Below are positions 48,801 through 61,100 of a stretch of 64,000 bases of DNA, in pieces. Under the pieces are notes generated by a model. That model had not been told where the DNA came from, made no database searches, and worked only from the letters and a program-made list of their open reading frames with translations. The position numbers were made by a program, and so were the translations under genes. This DNA comes from Lophium mytilinum (lineage: Eukaryota; Ascomycota; Dothideomycetes; Mytilinidiales; Mytilinidiaceae). The stretch spans positions 434,001 through 498,000 of the forward strand of contig MU004183.1 of NCBI GenBank assembly GCA_010093605.1, read 5' to 3'. The first letter of the stretch is position 1. The number at the start of each line of letters is the position of its first letter.

Positions 48801-50225
48801 TTTGGACCTTCTCCTCCAGCATCGAGCTTTTCCTACCTATCGCTAGATCCTTGAGGCACTCGAAATAGTATGGCGAGTTGACAGGGTCAGTTCCGACCTG
48901 CCTACTGTACGCGAATAAGAGCAGCGCGTCGGAGAAGTCCCCAACTGCTCCTAAGCCGGCGTAATACCTGCAGGTGGGGATGAGCTCTCGCTCCTATAGC
49001 TTGCCTAGCGGAGAACTTACGGGTGGTCCTCCTGTCCTTTTGCGTTCTGCACTTGGGCGCGAGTCAAAGAGATCTTGCTGTCTACACCGACATGTCAGCT
49101 GCGGAACTTCTCATTATATGCCTGGGTCTTACAGTCTAAGCACCCCAGCGCTCTCTCGATTTCCGTCACCGAAGGCTTTGGAGCGTACACGCTGTTTCGA
49201 ACACCCTGTTTCTCTGATTGTGGTCTGTTCGATATGTGCACAGAGAGCTCGTGAACAGCGTCGTCGATCTTGTTGCGCAATGAATTTTCGGCCAAAGGGT
49301 CGGACGAGGGCGGCGGCTTTGGGAGATGCCAGCAGAACTCTTCGGTGGTGCCGCCGTTGTCTTCCTGTAAAGAGATTAGAATCTGAGACCCAGCGAGCGC
49401 AACCGGCGCCACCTACCATCACACTTGTAAACCCCAAGTCACGGAGCATGTCGTCACAATTTCTCCCAAATGTAACTAGAAACTTTCGATTTAGCAGCGG
49501 TATCCGACCCTTTCCTTTGGTTGGTTTCAAGGCATCGTTCAAGTAACTAGTGAGGAAGTCAAGGCCGTCCACAGGCCTCGCCATTTTGTGATCCTGACGG
49601 TCTGGGTCGATCTGTTTTGCGGATTCCAACCTCCGTCGCAGCTCGATCTTGTCTGTCATGAGGTGAATGTAATCGTCGGTAAGTCGTGGAGGATGCATCC
49701 GTATGCGCAGCTCGACGGGGCAGGCGTACGACGAGCACTGGAATCTGAAGAGCCTGGGTCCATTGAACATGCTGAGGATCTCTCGATCGAATGCGCCATC
49801 GGGTCGGTATATGAAATGGTGCAGTGGGCAGTCCGTAGTCGGGCAAGGGTTCTTTCGTACTCCATGGTCTCGAAAGTCCACCGTTACGTCGACGTGGTAT
49901 AGGCATCTCTGGCAGAAGGAGGCTACGTTGTACACAGTCTTCTCGTCTGGATCTTGTCCTGGTACCGGTAGCACACTCTGATCGTGCTTGATCATGAAGA
50001 CATGGCGACAGTTTCGCTGAGGGACGGCACGTTGGGGTGGTTGTGACGGATCATGATGCGGGGGAGGATCTGTGAGCAGATTTCGACCAGCCCGCTCCTC
50101 ATAGCGGGGATCGTAGCTAAGAAGATCTTGGAGTAGCTTCGGAGCGGTCTTGCCTAGAGAAAGACATATTGTGAGCAGACAGAACAGCTTTCAGAGCGCG
50201 CAGACGTACCAGGCGCGGACGACAT
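45872..50225 (-). CDS. ubp2: Ubiquitin carboxyl-terminal hydrolase, Ubp2-like
   Basis: Nine exons encode 1247 aa: 50225-50210, 50153-49417, 49364-49133, 49081-49021, 48967-48573, 48516-48428, 48184-47659, 47608-47017 and 46967-45872. The first exon is only 16 nt. The catalytic Cys box KNMGNTCYLN puts Cys at about 631, and the His box SATGGHYYIYIHD puts His at about 1121. The two boxes are split by a long Pro/Ser-rich insert, as in yeast Ubp2, whose length (1272 aa) is close. The N-terminus has paired Cys motifs (CQRCLYH, CPTTDCPLHHF). Ubp2 removes Lys63-linked chains and counters Rsp5. Intron 48185-48427 is 243 bp, unusually long, and has no in-frame stop. The C-terminus may continue through a further intron into the frame at 45259-45854. 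Confidence 0.9.
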
Positions 50226-50707
50226 TTCCACCGCAAAAGCAGTGGAAGAATATGCAGCGATCTATTAACGGAGGGCTTGAATGGTGGCAAGGAGGATTCT
50301 ATGGCAGAGGCAGAAGAAGAGCCGCCGCAAGAGGCGCGGGAGAGAAGGGCGTAGAATGAGGCGAGTGAATATGCGGAGGGTAGAGCATCGCAGGCTGCGA
50401 AGTTGTCGGCGACTGCGCTGGCTGGCCACGCAAGCTGAGGCAAAGGATGGAATATCACGGGGCGAAGTGCGAGGCAGAAGCTGTAAAAAGCTTCGCCATA
50501 GGGCCAGGTAGTATTTGAAAGGCGTCAGAAGCGCGTACTCGCAGCCATCTGGCGAGTCGATAGTCCCAATGTTGAAATGACATGCCAGATGCGCACGCAC
50601 CACAGAAACTGGCCCACTAGCGCGGCGGAGCTTGATGGCAGAGCCGCGCGCAACCTCAGGCCTCACCACCACTCCCATCCAGCCCGCCGCCCACTCCCGC
50701 GCCCGCC
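50226..50707. promoter_or_regulatory. Divergent promoter region, ubp2 / complex I subunit gene
   Basis: These 482 bp lie between divergent starts. The sequence is G/C-rich with no recognisable motif beyond pyrimidine runs before the ATG at 50708. Antisense open frames here are shadows of the A+G-rich tract. Confidence 0.45.
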
Positions 50708-51454
50708 ATGGCTTCCGAAAGCAAGCCCTTCCATCCCCAGGATGCCATCTCTACCACCGTCCATGCGACCATGATCACCACGGGCGCCGGAGCCCTCGTT
50801 GCCGGCGTCCAGAACACCCTGGCCAAGCAGAACATCGGTGCCATGGGCATCCTCACCCGGAGCGGAGGCACAATTGCAGTCTACGGTATGGAATATGATC
50901 CGCGGGTCCAAGTGGAGCATATAATGGACGGCTAACGAGGCTTCAGCGGCGATGGGTGCCTCGTACGCTTTTGCCAAAACCGCTTCAGCCAACCTCCGCG
51001 AGAAGAACGATAGCTACAATACGGCAATTGGGGGCTTCTTTGCCGGTTCCATGATGGGTCTGAAGAGTACGAATATTCGAGGTTTGCTTAGTGGGATACA
51101 GTGCTGATGCTCCCGCAGTCCGGTCGACCCCTGCGATACTCGGATATGGCGCCTGTCTCGCGGTGGTATTGAGCGCATTTGACTACGCCGGAGGGTCCTT
51201 GACCGGCTACAGTCAAGACCCTGAAGTCGACGATGTGGCAAGAGTAGAGTTCTTGAGGAAGAACCGGAGGATACCAGTGGAGCAAACCATTGCCGAATTG
51301 GGCGAGGGTCGAGGTGCGTCAACCTTCTGTTCATTCTAGAACGACCCATCTAACAACTGCAGGAATCTATGGGCCAGGGTATGAAGAGCGAAGGCGTGAG
51401 CGACTAAAGCAGAGATATGGCGTTGACTTCACCGGTGTACCATCCGCTCACTAA
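50708..51454 (+). CDS. nuo-21.3b: NADH-ubiquinone oxidoreductase subunit, NUO-21.3b/NDUFA11 type
   Basis: Four exons (50708-50885, 50947-51066, 51119-51313, 51363-51454; introns of 49-61 bp) encode 194 aa. The protein is Tim17-like, with hydrophobic helices around TMITTGAGALVAGVQNTL, TAIGGFFAGSMMGL and GYGACLAVVLSAFDYAGGSL, and a hydrophilic C-terminus containing YGPGYEERRRERLKQRYG. Family members are accessory inner-membrane subunits of complex I. It diverges from the deubiquitinase gene. The match is by overall pattern and the conserved C-terminal region. Confidence 0.88.
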
Positions 51455-52328
51455 ACTAGCGAGCCCAATCTCTTTCTCCAGATTCCAGACGGCTTGCACA
51501 ACTACATCGCAAACAGTAGAGCCTTCTCTGGCACTTGTACATATATCTACAAACACAGTTCAGACGTAGTTTTCATTGTTGGGTGACTTCTCAGAAGCTA
51601 GACCTCGGGGTATGGTGTCATTCTGCTGAACAGTCTTCACAAGGATTCGGCTTAAAGACATGGGGGATACAGAACGATACTCTCACAGCAACGTCGGCCT
51701 AGACACTCCTAGGCCCCGGACATGGGTGTGCCCAAAAGGAGCGTAACAGGCTGCGGCACGTGCCCTATACAGCTACTTCAATATCAACGACGAGAGTGTA
51801 GAGAATATGCAATATGACGCGCCTTCTCAGACAGCGTAGTAGGAATAAATCACTCCCGAGCTCCAATCCCACAAACCCGTCTTTGAGAGCGGCCTCTAAT
51901 CAGGTGGTGCGGACATGACGCCTGGTCGTTAGAGGCGGGGTAGATCGTCTCTCTGCATCTCCTCCCGCCGTTTGGACCCTCAAACGGAGCTTTTTCAGCA
52001 TCAATTGGCTATGGCACGTCGGACAGACGGCAGCCTCACCACAATAGGCACTTGCTCACCTTACTAGTACTACAGATCTGAAGACCTTAAATAAAAGGGC
52101 TAAGTATGACGGCCTCTCACAAATTCCCGTCTCTCAAACCACCCCACCACCCCACCACTGCCCTGGTGCTCGTCGCGTGCCCTCGTCGCGTCACCACTTC
52201 TCACCCCATAACGGCCCAGTATATGCACATTCAAGATTCACTGAGGGAAATCTCCTTTGATCTCATTCTTACTTCCGGCCTCTGGCATCTGACTGCTGTG
52301 CCTACAACTCTCTTAAATCGTTCCCAAT
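51455..52328. other. Intergenic region between two plus-strand genes
   Basis: It holds the 3' UTR of the complex I gene and the promoter of the tubulin cofactor gene. The last 200 bp are C/T-rich with CCACC runs. No gene is seen. Confidence 0.5.
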
Positions 52329-53595
52329 ATGACATCCCAACCTCAAACCGAAGTCGGCCTAAAAGAACGCTTCTTCCGCTACTTCCAACATGAAGTCACC
52401 GGTACGGCCCTCTACCTATCCGAAGAACTTATACTAATTCCTCCCAGCCCTCCAAGAACAGATGGAACGCCTGTCATCCACCGCCCTCGCAGGCGGCGAG
52501 CGCAACGATGCCGTCGACCACTGCCTCGCGGGGATAGCCCGCCTCTCCCACGAAGTCAAAGACGCCTCGAGCTACATTCCCGCATACGACCAGCGAACCT
52601 ACGCCGAAGTTCGTCCCCAAGCCCCTTACCCACCCCCTTTAACCATCCCCTCATACCGACACTAACCTCACCCCAAGGCCATCAAAGCGCTCAACGACAA
52701 GCTCCAAAAAACCCGCCTCGCCTTCGCGCCCCGCAGCAAATTCGCCTTCAAAACCGCCCACAAGAACCCCTCCGCCATCTCCCTCTCCTCCGCCGCCGAA
52801 CTCGCCGCCCAGAAAACCCCCCGCGTGCCCGGCTACCCCTCCGACACCTCCACGGGGCCCTCGTCCTTCGCGCCGACGCCCCTCGACGCAGCGTCTCCCG
52901 TCGACGAGAAGCCAGAAGAGGGGCTGTACAGCAAGAACGCCGCCAGTACAAAAGCCCCGACCACTGTCATCACGATCTCGAACCACACGAACGCGCACAT
53001 CGTCCTGCCGCACTCGACGTCGCACACCACAACCACAGGCACGGTGTCGAATCTCCGGCGCTGCGTGGCCGACATGTCGACGCCCACGTCGTCCGCCAAC
53101 GGCCACCCGTTCGCGGGGCTAACGCTCCGGAACATCAAGAACTCGCTCATCGTGTGCGGGCAGGTGGCTGGCGCGACGCACGTCACCAGCGTGGAGAACA
53201 GCGTGGTGGTGGCAGCGACGCGGCAGTTCAGGATGCATGGGAGCAAGAACGTGGATGTGTATCTGCATAGCGCGAGCCGGCCGATTGTGGAGGAGTGTGA
53301 GGGGGTGCGGTTTGCGCCGTTGCCCGCGAGCTATGTAGGTGGACCCTACGTTCCCCCTTTTCCGGGTAGATGGAGAGAGCTAATGAGTGTGTTGGTGCAG
53401 ATTACGGAAGCAAACGCCCAGTCGACGAATCAGTGGGACCAGATTGACGATTTCGACTGGTTGCAGGCGGAGCAGAGCCCGCATTGGAGCATCCTACCGC
53501 TGGAGAAGCGGGTGGAAGAGAGGGTGTGGAAGGATGTTGTGCCGGGTGGGCATAGTATCAGTTTGGAGGATATTTTGAAAGCTGTTGGTGTTTGA
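52329..53595 (+). CDS. Tubulin-folding cofactor C (TBCC family)
   Basis: Four exons (52329-52401, 52448-52608, 52678-53334, 53401-53595) encode 361 aa. The N-terminus is helical, spectrin-like in the family. The C-terminal TBCC/CARP fold includes the RNIKNSLIVCGQVAG segment and a QFRMHGSKNVDVYLHSASRP-type segment, which carries the Arg that acts as the tubulin GAP finger in cofactor C. The DDFDW motif near the end is also typical. The cofactor works with TBCD and TBCE to release folded alpha/beta-tubulin in the cytosol. The last intron (66 bp) has no in-frame stop, so retention would add 22 residues. The large Arg-rich frame overlapping exon 1-3 is a shadow. Confidence 0.9.
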
Positions 53596-54025
53596 GATGG
53601 TTTTGTGAAAAGGGGTAAAGCCGCAATCGGAAAAAAGGTCTACAATGAGTATTTCATCAAGGCATGCGCACACATAGCAGTATGATTTTGGGATCATGGA
53701 ACAGGAGGAGTTTCGGCGCTAGCGGTTTGGCAGAATCAACCAGGTAATCTACAGTACGAAAGATGAGTGAGAAGACGGAGCATCAAACCATCCTTATGGC
53801 CTTAGCGAGACGGAGAGGTCACTTGAAGGAGAAGTTTGAAGCGTAGGAATAGCATTCGTATGGACAAACCAATTATAATTCCAGCTATGGAAAGCGTCGT
53901 GGTGCCAGATCTAATCATTCAAGCAGCCGTAGCCGATACCACCCCTATAATTCCTCCGCGAAAATGCTCACAGCACACCTCCCAATGCAATCCAGTATCC
54001 GTCCCTACGCGGGACACCCTAACAA
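53596..54025. other. Convergent intergenic region
   Basis: It carries the 3' UTRs of two convergent genes. Nothing notable is seen. Confidence 0.5.
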
Positions 54026-55378
54026 CTACCTCAGCGGAATACTGACCTCGGGCTCCGGACTCGCATCCGGCGTCGGCCACGGCGCTTCCACCTCGTTGAC
54101 TTTTATGTCAGCAATCCTCTTCCCCTCCAGCCTGCCTTGAACTTCCTTCTCTTTCTCCCCCTTACTCCCCTTCTCCTCTGGCGGACTCTCCCACGTATAC
54201 CCCACCCATTCCCCCAACACCTCCTGCACGCCCTCACTCAGTATCTGCACCGCCCGCTTGCGGTTCTGCGCCCACTCATACGCCCTGCTCCACCGTCCCG
54301 CTCGTATCGCCGTCTCCCTGCCACCCTCCAGCCCATCCAAGATACTCCGCCACACCAGCATCGTCTTCTCCAACTCCGGCGCACGCGACACCCCAATCAC
54401 ACTAACCCCCAGCTTCGTCCCGCCCACCGCCTCATTACTCTCCTGCTGCCACGGCACCCCGGACGCCGGATCCCCGCGACTCCCCACACTCGCACCCACC
54501 GCCAGCCACGTCTCGAGCGCATAGCGAATCGCGATAACCTCCAGCTTCTCACCATGCGCATCACAGAAGTCACTCGCCTGCCTTACCGCCAGCCTTAGCG
54601 CGCGCGACGCGGGATGGAAATCGCCCAGCGCGCCAACAGGCACGCCCTGGCGACGAAGCAAACCCATCCCCAACGGACTCGCATTCGGCACGACATCGAC
54701 GCCCGCCTCGCGCAGCCGCTGCACCCCGCGCGGGCCCGCGAGCCCCTCGTTCTGCAGCGTGAAGTTGGCGTAGCTCATGACGGCGTCGAGCGGCTCGCCC
54801 GTCTCGCGCAGCACCAGCTCGGCCAGCGCGCCCAGCACGTCGAGCGGGTAGCCCGAGATGCCGACGTAGCGCACCGTGCCGAGCTCGTCGCGCTGCCGGC
54901 GCAGCTCGCGCACCGCGCCCAGCACGGCGGCGGGCGTTACGAACTCGACGTCGTGGCAGTAGACGACGTCGAGGTAGGTGGTGTGTAGGCGCGCGAGACT
55001 GCGGGTGATGCTCTGCGCGACCCAGGCGGGGGAGTAGTCGAAGTGCGCTTCGGCGATGCGCCCGACTTTTGTGAGGATGAAGTAGGAGGAGCGCGGGAAA
55101 GTGGTGCGGACGAAGGGGGTGTCGAGGGCGGCGCCGAGGAGGGTTTCGGAGGGCCCGTAGTAGGGCGAGGTGTCGAAGGCGCGGATGCCGTGGGTCAGGG
55201 CATCCGAGACCAGCCCCGTAGTGTCGAGCGCGTAGGGGTCGTCATTGTACTGGTGGTTGAAGGTTGCAGTGCCGAAGATGAGCGGAGGGAGGATGGCAGA
55301 GAGCGGGGTGCCTTTGTCGTAGGCAACGGGCGGCTGGACCTGGGGAGAGTCTGCGGCAGACTGCGATGTCGCGGCCAT
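54026..55378 (-). CDS. ara2: Aldo/keto reductase, NAD-dependent D-arabinose dehydrogenase (ARA2) type
   Basis: This is an intronless gene of 450 aa from the ATG at 55378 (MAATSQS). An upstream in-frame ATG at 55543 would add 55 hydrophobic and Pro-rich residues and is less likely. The AKR barrel is seen as PPLIFGTATF near the start, the DTSPYYGPSE segment with the catalytic Asp and Tyr, the Lys in ILTKVGR and the His in VYCHDVE. Late strands include VVPNASPLGMGLL. Family members oxidise D-arabinose for D-erythroascorbate synthesis; the closest plant relatives are L-galactose dehydrogenases. G+C is high and third positions are C/G-rich. The C-terminal 40 residues are charged and variable. Confidence 0.88.
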   Translation of the reverse strand: MAATSQSAADSPQVQPPVAYDKGTPLSAILPPLIFGTATFNHQYNDDPYALDTTGLVSDALTHGIRAFDTSPYYGPSETLLGAALDTPFVRTTFPRSSYFILTKVGRIAEAHFDYSPAWVAQSITRSLARLHTTYLDVVYCHDVEFVTPAAVLGAVRELRRQRDELGTVRYVGISGYPLDVLGALAELVLRETGEPLDAVMSYANFTLQNEGLAGPRGVQRLREAGVDVVPNASPLGMGLLRRQGVPVGALGDFHPASRALRLAVRQASDFCDAHGEKLEVIAIRYALETWLAVGASVGSRGDPASGVPWQQESNEAVGGTKLGVSVIGVSRAPELEKTMLVWRSILDGLEGGRETAIRAGRWSRAYEWAQNRKRAVQILSEGVQEVLGEWVGYTWESPPEEKGSKGEKEKEVQGRLEGKRIADIKVNEVEAPWPTPDASPEPEVSIPLR

Positions 55379-56174
55379 CGAAGGATGAGGACTGAGGTGT
55401 CCGGTGCGATAAGGTGGTGGTGGTTGTGGCGGGGCTGTATATATAGTGCCTCCGTATACCGGCTTTGTTAGGAAGAGAGCGCCGCGTACGTGCTTGATTC
55501 CTGCTGTCAGCAGCAGAATAGACGATGGGATGAAGAAGAGCACAGTCAGTCCCTGGCGGTTAGTGAAGAATAACGGCAGGCTGGGCCGGGGTCTAATAGT
55601 GGGATATCCCGCCGGATTGGGGTGGCCTTGAAAGATGCACCACGGCTCGATGACAGGGCGATATCCACTAGGCCTGCGCCGAGTCGCGCGGATTCAATGA
55701 CGCCATGGCGAGGCCTGTCGCAATGGCAGGCGGGCCGGCGGTGATTCGTGGGTCGGTACGGTGAAGGATGGAGGGTCAGGGAGGGTATGGTTGAAGCCGG
55801 AGACGAGGTTGGGTGCTGCCAGTAGCTGCTGGAGACCCCCCCGCGTGGTGTTTCTTCCTCCAGGTCCCTGCAGCAGTGCCGATCCAACCCCAAACTTTTA
55901 GGGATACGCCTCGGGTCATCGCGGGACCTTGCCGCTGATATCTATTACGCCTTGACGCCGGCCGGCATTTTGCGGACCGCATTATATTACTTGCAGGTAG
56001 CGTCTATCGTATGCATCGAGGGAGTGCGCCTGTCCTATTGCGGGCTTATAGAGAATGACTTTGTAAAGGGAGAGTTTATATCGTGACGTATATATATAGT
56101 TATATGCAATCCAACCCGTACATGTTAGATGTACTGAATACTGTGGTATTTCGTAACACACCCCCTTCGATGGC
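55379..56174. other. Intergenic region between two minus-strand genes
   Basis: It contains the ARA2-type promoter and the 3' UTR of the ribonuclease gene. A TATATATAG-like run lies near 56088-56098. No gene is seen. Confidence 0.5.
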
Positions 56175-57516
56175 CTACACGCTCTGCCATGTAATCGTCA
56201 GGCTCGTGGAATGACTGCTGGTATACACTGTCTCCTGCGTGCTCCCGCTCGCGACAGCATCCGCATAGAAGGTTGTACTGCCGCTCGCGGCTAGACTGCC
56301 ACTGCTAGCGGTGAAGACAGTTGCAGAGCTGACACTCGATCCGCAGGTAAAGGCACCAGAGACGATACCACATTTTCCCTTGGACGTCGTCAGCGTGAAG
56401 CCTGACCCGCTCGTGGCAGCTGTGTAGGTTGCGCAGGTGCCTGACGTGTACCACGTCCCTGCTGAGATCAGACAGCCGGTTGCCGTACCGCCGGTAGACA
56501 CATTCAAGTAGCCTTTACCGGAAAATGCGCCCCCAGTGCTCGTAGGAGCCACAGTGCTAGTTTTGGTACCAGTGACAAAAGTCGTTGTTGGTGATCCACC
56601 ACTTCCGCTCTTTGGTAGGTATTTCACCCCAGTGGTAGGGCATGTCGACTTGCTACCGTCAGGGGCAGCGGCTTCGAAGTCGCCCGTTTGGACGCTACCC
56701 TTTACATTGTAGTGGTACCAGATCTCGTTGAGCTCGCCGTTTTTGCAGCCCAAGGTCACCTGAACGCCGTTGCGATTCTTTCCCAGCGCAGCTTGGATGG
56801 CGGCAGAGGTGTAAGTAGCGGTGCTAGAAGGGACGATGCCGGCAGCTTTCAACCACTGTGTTGGTTTGTTAGTGGGCGAGCAAGGAACAATGCCGGAGGT
56901 GTCATACAGTATAGGATGGGAGAGTCTTGAAGAGGGCAACGGTCTTCTCGAAGAAATCCGCAGCTTCTTCCTTTGCCTGGTAGCCGGTGTAGCAATCCGT
57001 GTCATAGGTGCTGACGCAAGTGCCATGCTTGCCCCATTCGTGCTCCCAGAATGTCTCGTCATTGCCCTGATAGTCCTTCCAGTACGTCTGCATGTAGCTG
57101 AGTACGTCTGTCTTGCCGAAGCTGGTCAGAATGTCTCCGATACCGGTATATGCGCGGCTGGCATCGCAGTTGGCGTCGAAGGTGCCGTCACAGTGATCTG
57201 GCCTGCGAACTGTTAGATGAAGCAAAAAGACAGATTGTGGTGACCTTGCTTACCATAGCCCGTGGATGGTCCATGAATCCGACGGCCCAGTAGCTGGATC
57301 CGTATCCCAGAACTGTGTCTGAAGGAGCTGTCCCCCAGGCGCGTTGAAGCAGCAGAGGTCTGCTACCGCCGTTGTGTTGTGGCAGCTAAGCTGTCCCGTG
57401 GTGGAGCATGTTTTGGGAGTACCACCCAGCACCGTAGACCCGGAACCCAGGAACAGCTGCGCACCGCCAAGCGCAATCTTGGAGAGCGATCGTAGAGAGG
57501 GAAGTGAGGAAGCCAT
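56175..57516 (-). CDS. Secreted ribonuclease T2 with C-terminal extension
   Basis: Three exons (57516-57254, 57202-56908, 56855-56175; introns of 51 and 52 bp) give 412 aa. An in-frame ATG at 57591 would add 25 residues. The chosen start yields a Ser/Leu-rich N-terminus (MASSLPSLRSLSKIAL) that may act as a signal peptide. Both catalytic segments are intact: CAS1 WTIHGLWPDHC, its Trp codon split by intron 1, and CAS2 FWEHEWGKHGTC. Many Cys residues fit the family's disulphides. After a Thr/Ser linker there is a further domain of about 110 residues with SGKGYLNVSTGG, of the kind found at the end of fungal T2 enzymes. It cleaves RNA via a 2',3'-cyclic intermediate in the secretory route, vacuole or outside the cell. 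Confidence 0.92.
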
Positions 57517-59413
57517 ATTCGTGTCCCAGGCTACATCCAGGGCAGACGCCGCCGCATTTTGTACTGCTTCGAAGGCAGCGAAGCTGCCCATGCTGGCTCA
57601 GGGCAAAGAAGCTCCGCGAAGAAATCCCCGACGTGGAAGGACAATAGGTACGGCGCCTATCGTATTGGACAGAAGGCTGGTCTGCTAGAGATGAAAGAGG
57701 GAGGTGTTGTATGCATGGAACAGTCGTGGAAGGATGATAGAGGTAGCTCCCGAAGCGGGAGCCTATCGCGGCGAAGGGTGTGGCTTCATGGAGGACGGAG
57801 GGATGACGATCGCTGTTGTTTCAGGGCATGAGGGCCAGTCAGAGGCGAAGAGTGGCCGCAGCATCCCAGCGCGTGCGACAGGCTGGCGGGCATCGTGGTG
57901 CTAAGGTTGAGATCAACGATGATTTAGCCCAGGCCGGAGGTCGCCATCTGGCCCTCCCCTGCAGCTACCGGCATAGGGCCAATCCATTCACCTGCTCGTT
58001 TCGGGATGTTTCCGCCGTGCATCTACTTTATATCGACCGGCTCCTTCGACTCGCTGCTCTCGAGCTCCTTCATTACACCTAGCGCAATCGCCGCCCGGGT
58101 TAAGACTTGCTTAAGCTTCCGGGAGGGCGCCGGTAGTTAGCGAAACTCTTACAGCCTACCGAGTAGGATCAAGTCCAGGGTCCTCTCGTCTATTGGCTAC
58201 ATGGTATATTGCAATGACGAAGTGGGTCAAGTTAGCAACCTATGCGGTTATGCGTATCTACAGATGTCGTGGAAAGACGCTCAAGTCACAGCAAGGTCAG
58301 GACGGTATAGATAAGATGATTTGCATTGATTCTACATGATGCTGAAGCCCAGTTGAATGCTCAACCGCATCCCAGCTCGAACCATGTCAGTGCCAGTTGG
58401 CTGAATCATCCCCTAATATATTCTTCGTTTTCTTTGTTGGGTTTTCTTCTACCAGGCAAGCTATCAACAATCCACTCTTACAACCGTCGAAAGGTGTAAG
58501 ACAAGAGCTTAGAGTTGCTGTGGTAGAGAGACGTTGCCCAGACTGATCCGGTCCTTCTCAAGAAGAAAAGGTTGATCAACAATGAAAGAGACGGACCGTG
58601 TCGTAGTATCCGCAAGTAGAGACGCAAGAGGTGTGTGGGAGACGAGCGTCAGATGGTGGAGGGCGTTGGAGAAGAGTGTGAGATCATGGGGTATAGGGGA
58701 AAATCCACTTGCTCGAGATTGCAAGCTAACGAGGGAGAGACACATGAGAGATTGGCTGATGACAGCATGGTGACGCCTTGCCGGGATACGCCTTCATGGA
58801 AATAACAAGCACCATGGCTGAGAAGATGAAGAAAGCCAACCAGGGCTGCCGTGAGAACGCTAGAGTGCCGAGGATATGCCAGGGATGACCGTGAGCCAGG
58901 AATCCTCTAACAAGAGCATGAACTTTTATGATTACACCGCCGGTCATATATCCGGCAGAACTGATGAAATCCACTCCAGCACGAACGTGGTAGAAAAGCA
59001 TCCGTATCTGGGAGTGAGAGAGTACTGGAGGTCGCCATGGGTGTTTAGAGGCGACAGGTTGAACAGAGGAGTTGTGTCGAGAGAAGAGAAAGTCCAGAAA
59101 GTCCAGGCATATAATACAGTGCTGGATTGAAGTCGTAGACTCCATGGAGCGCCAGGTAGTCGAGTCGTGAAACCTCCCAGGAAAGAAAGCCAGGTATTCC
59201 GTTTCAAATCGTCGAACCCGATCCCGTAATCATGAAGAAGGAAGAAAGGAAACCGCAAATATGTTCAAGCTGAGAACAGTACCAAGAATAAGTCTCCAGG
59301 CTACTGAGCAAAGAGAAATCGCACCAGATTTTCAAAAGAAGACCCAAAACGGGAGGTCGACGAAAACTGCTCAGGCAAACTGGGAAACAAAACACGAGTG
59401 GTCGGTAAAGTAC
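57517..59413. other. Long intergenic region between two minus-strand genes
   Basis: It holds the ribonuclease promoter and dhh1 3' sequences. Several antisense-looking frames near 58500-59260 lack codon bias and splice support. Nothing else is seen. Confidence 0.5.
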
Positions 59414-61100
59414 CTAAGCCGGAGCGGCTGGCGGAGGGCGCGCAGTACGTTGGGCGTTGTGACCATTCTGGCGATTCTGTTGGTTGGATGGAGGCCCTCC
59501 TCTACGCTGGCCTTGGAACTGCGCGCCACCTCGCTGATTCCGCTGGAAGTTTTGTCTATTGTTGGCCTGAGAGTTAGAGCGAGGGACGTTGCTGTCGTCC
59601 TGGTCCTGGGTCTGGCCCGAGCCTTGGGTTCGCGGGGCCGGAGGGTTGGAGATGGGGCGCGGGATGTTCTCAGGGGACTCGTAGACGTAGAGCTTCTTCT
59701 CGATGGTCTGGGGGATAGGTTGAATCTCGGTTCCTAGCTCTTGTTCGATGCGGTAAAGATTGAAGCGATCGTCCCAGTTGATTAGATTGATAGCCAAGCC
59801 CAAATGTCCAAATCTACCAGAACGACCAATACGATGGAGATAAGTTTCAGCATTCTTCGGGAAATCGAAATTGATGACGACATTGACCGCCTGAATATCG
59901 ATGCCACGAGTGAGTAGATCCGAACAGACGAGATTGCGGCAAACACCATTCCTGAAGTCGTGGAATACGCGGTTGCGGTTGTGCTGAAGCATGCGGGCGT
60001 GGGAATAGAAGCAGGAATAGCCGAGTTCAGTGATTTTCTTCGCGAGCAGTTCAACCCGGTTGGTTGAATTGCAGAAGATAATGGACTGGTTGATCTGAAG
60101 TTTGTTGAACAGTGTATTTAGGCAGTGCACTTTCTGCTTTTCCTCAACGAAAGCATAGTACTGGGTAATACCGCGGAGGGTGAGTTCGTCCATCAAGTTG
60201 ATCTCGTACGGCGAGTTCATGTGTTTGTCCTGAGCTGATTAGTTTGTTTGTATCGCAGAATTTGGAAATCGATATATTTACCTTGAAATGCTTGACTACG
60301 ATTGGGAATGTGGCACTGAAGAGCATGACCTGCCGATCTTTGGGATGGAATGCCAAGAGTTGTTCGATGACGGGCGTAAATTCAGGAGACAACAGCTTGT
60401 CCGCTTCATCCATAACGAACGTCTGGCACCCTGACAGGACCGCAACGCCTTTGCTCGCGAGGTCTAGAATTCTTCCAGGGGTTCCAATGATGATGTGGAC
60501 AGTTTCTTGCAAGCGAATGATATCATCCTTGAGCCCAGTGCCGCCGGTAGTCACCATGACATTGAGCCCGAGGTGTTTACCTAGCATCTTGCACACTTGT
60601 GATGTTTGTAACGCCAGTTCTCGGGTTGGAACCAGGATCAGGGCCTGTACCTGTGTGCTCTTCGGGTTGATGCGCTCAAGTGTTGGTATGACGAAAGCGG
60701 CAGTCTTTCCAGTACCGTTCTTTGCTCGTGCAAGAATGTCTCGTCCGGTCAAAGCGACGGGGATCGCCTCTTCTTGAATGGGCGAAGGTTTCTCGAAGCC
60801 AGCCTCGAAGATTCCCATCATGAGTTCGCGCTTGATGTAGAAATCCTCAAACTCGAGTCCTTTAGTCGCAGTGACATCCTAGCAGTCCTTGTGTTAGCTC
60901 TGAAATATGCCTGGACGTGTTCATATCTACGTACCTCGGTCTGTGGTCGAGCGTCTTTGGACGGTATCTTGAGGCCATCTTTCCAGGAGGTTTCTGATGC
61001 GGGCTCTCTGAAGATGCATTAGTAAATAAACCTTTGTATCAAAGTGCTGAACTTACCCAAGCTTGACAGCTCCTAGCTGGTTTGTTATGTCGGTAGTCAT
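59414..61100 (-). CDS. dhh1: DEAD-box RNA helicase DHH1 (DDX6 family)
   Basis: Four exons (61100-61057, 61007-60935, 60878-60282, 60229-59414; introns of 49-56 bp) encode 509 aa. Motifs in order: GLEFEDF with the Q motif [37 protein letters not shown], then [17 protein letters not shown] and [10 protein letters not shown]. All are intact. The N-terminus has the PQTEDVT segment typical of Dhh1, and the C-terminal 100 residues are Gln/Asn/Pro/Gly-rich and disordered. It is a cytoplasmic P-body protein that promotes decapping and translational repression. Confidence 0.96.

Noticed and set aside
52329-53270. Long Arg/Pro-rich open frame over the cofactor C gene
   Set aside because: It is a shadow in another frame of the C/G-rich coding exons; its composition is not protein-like and the TBCC frame explains the DNA.
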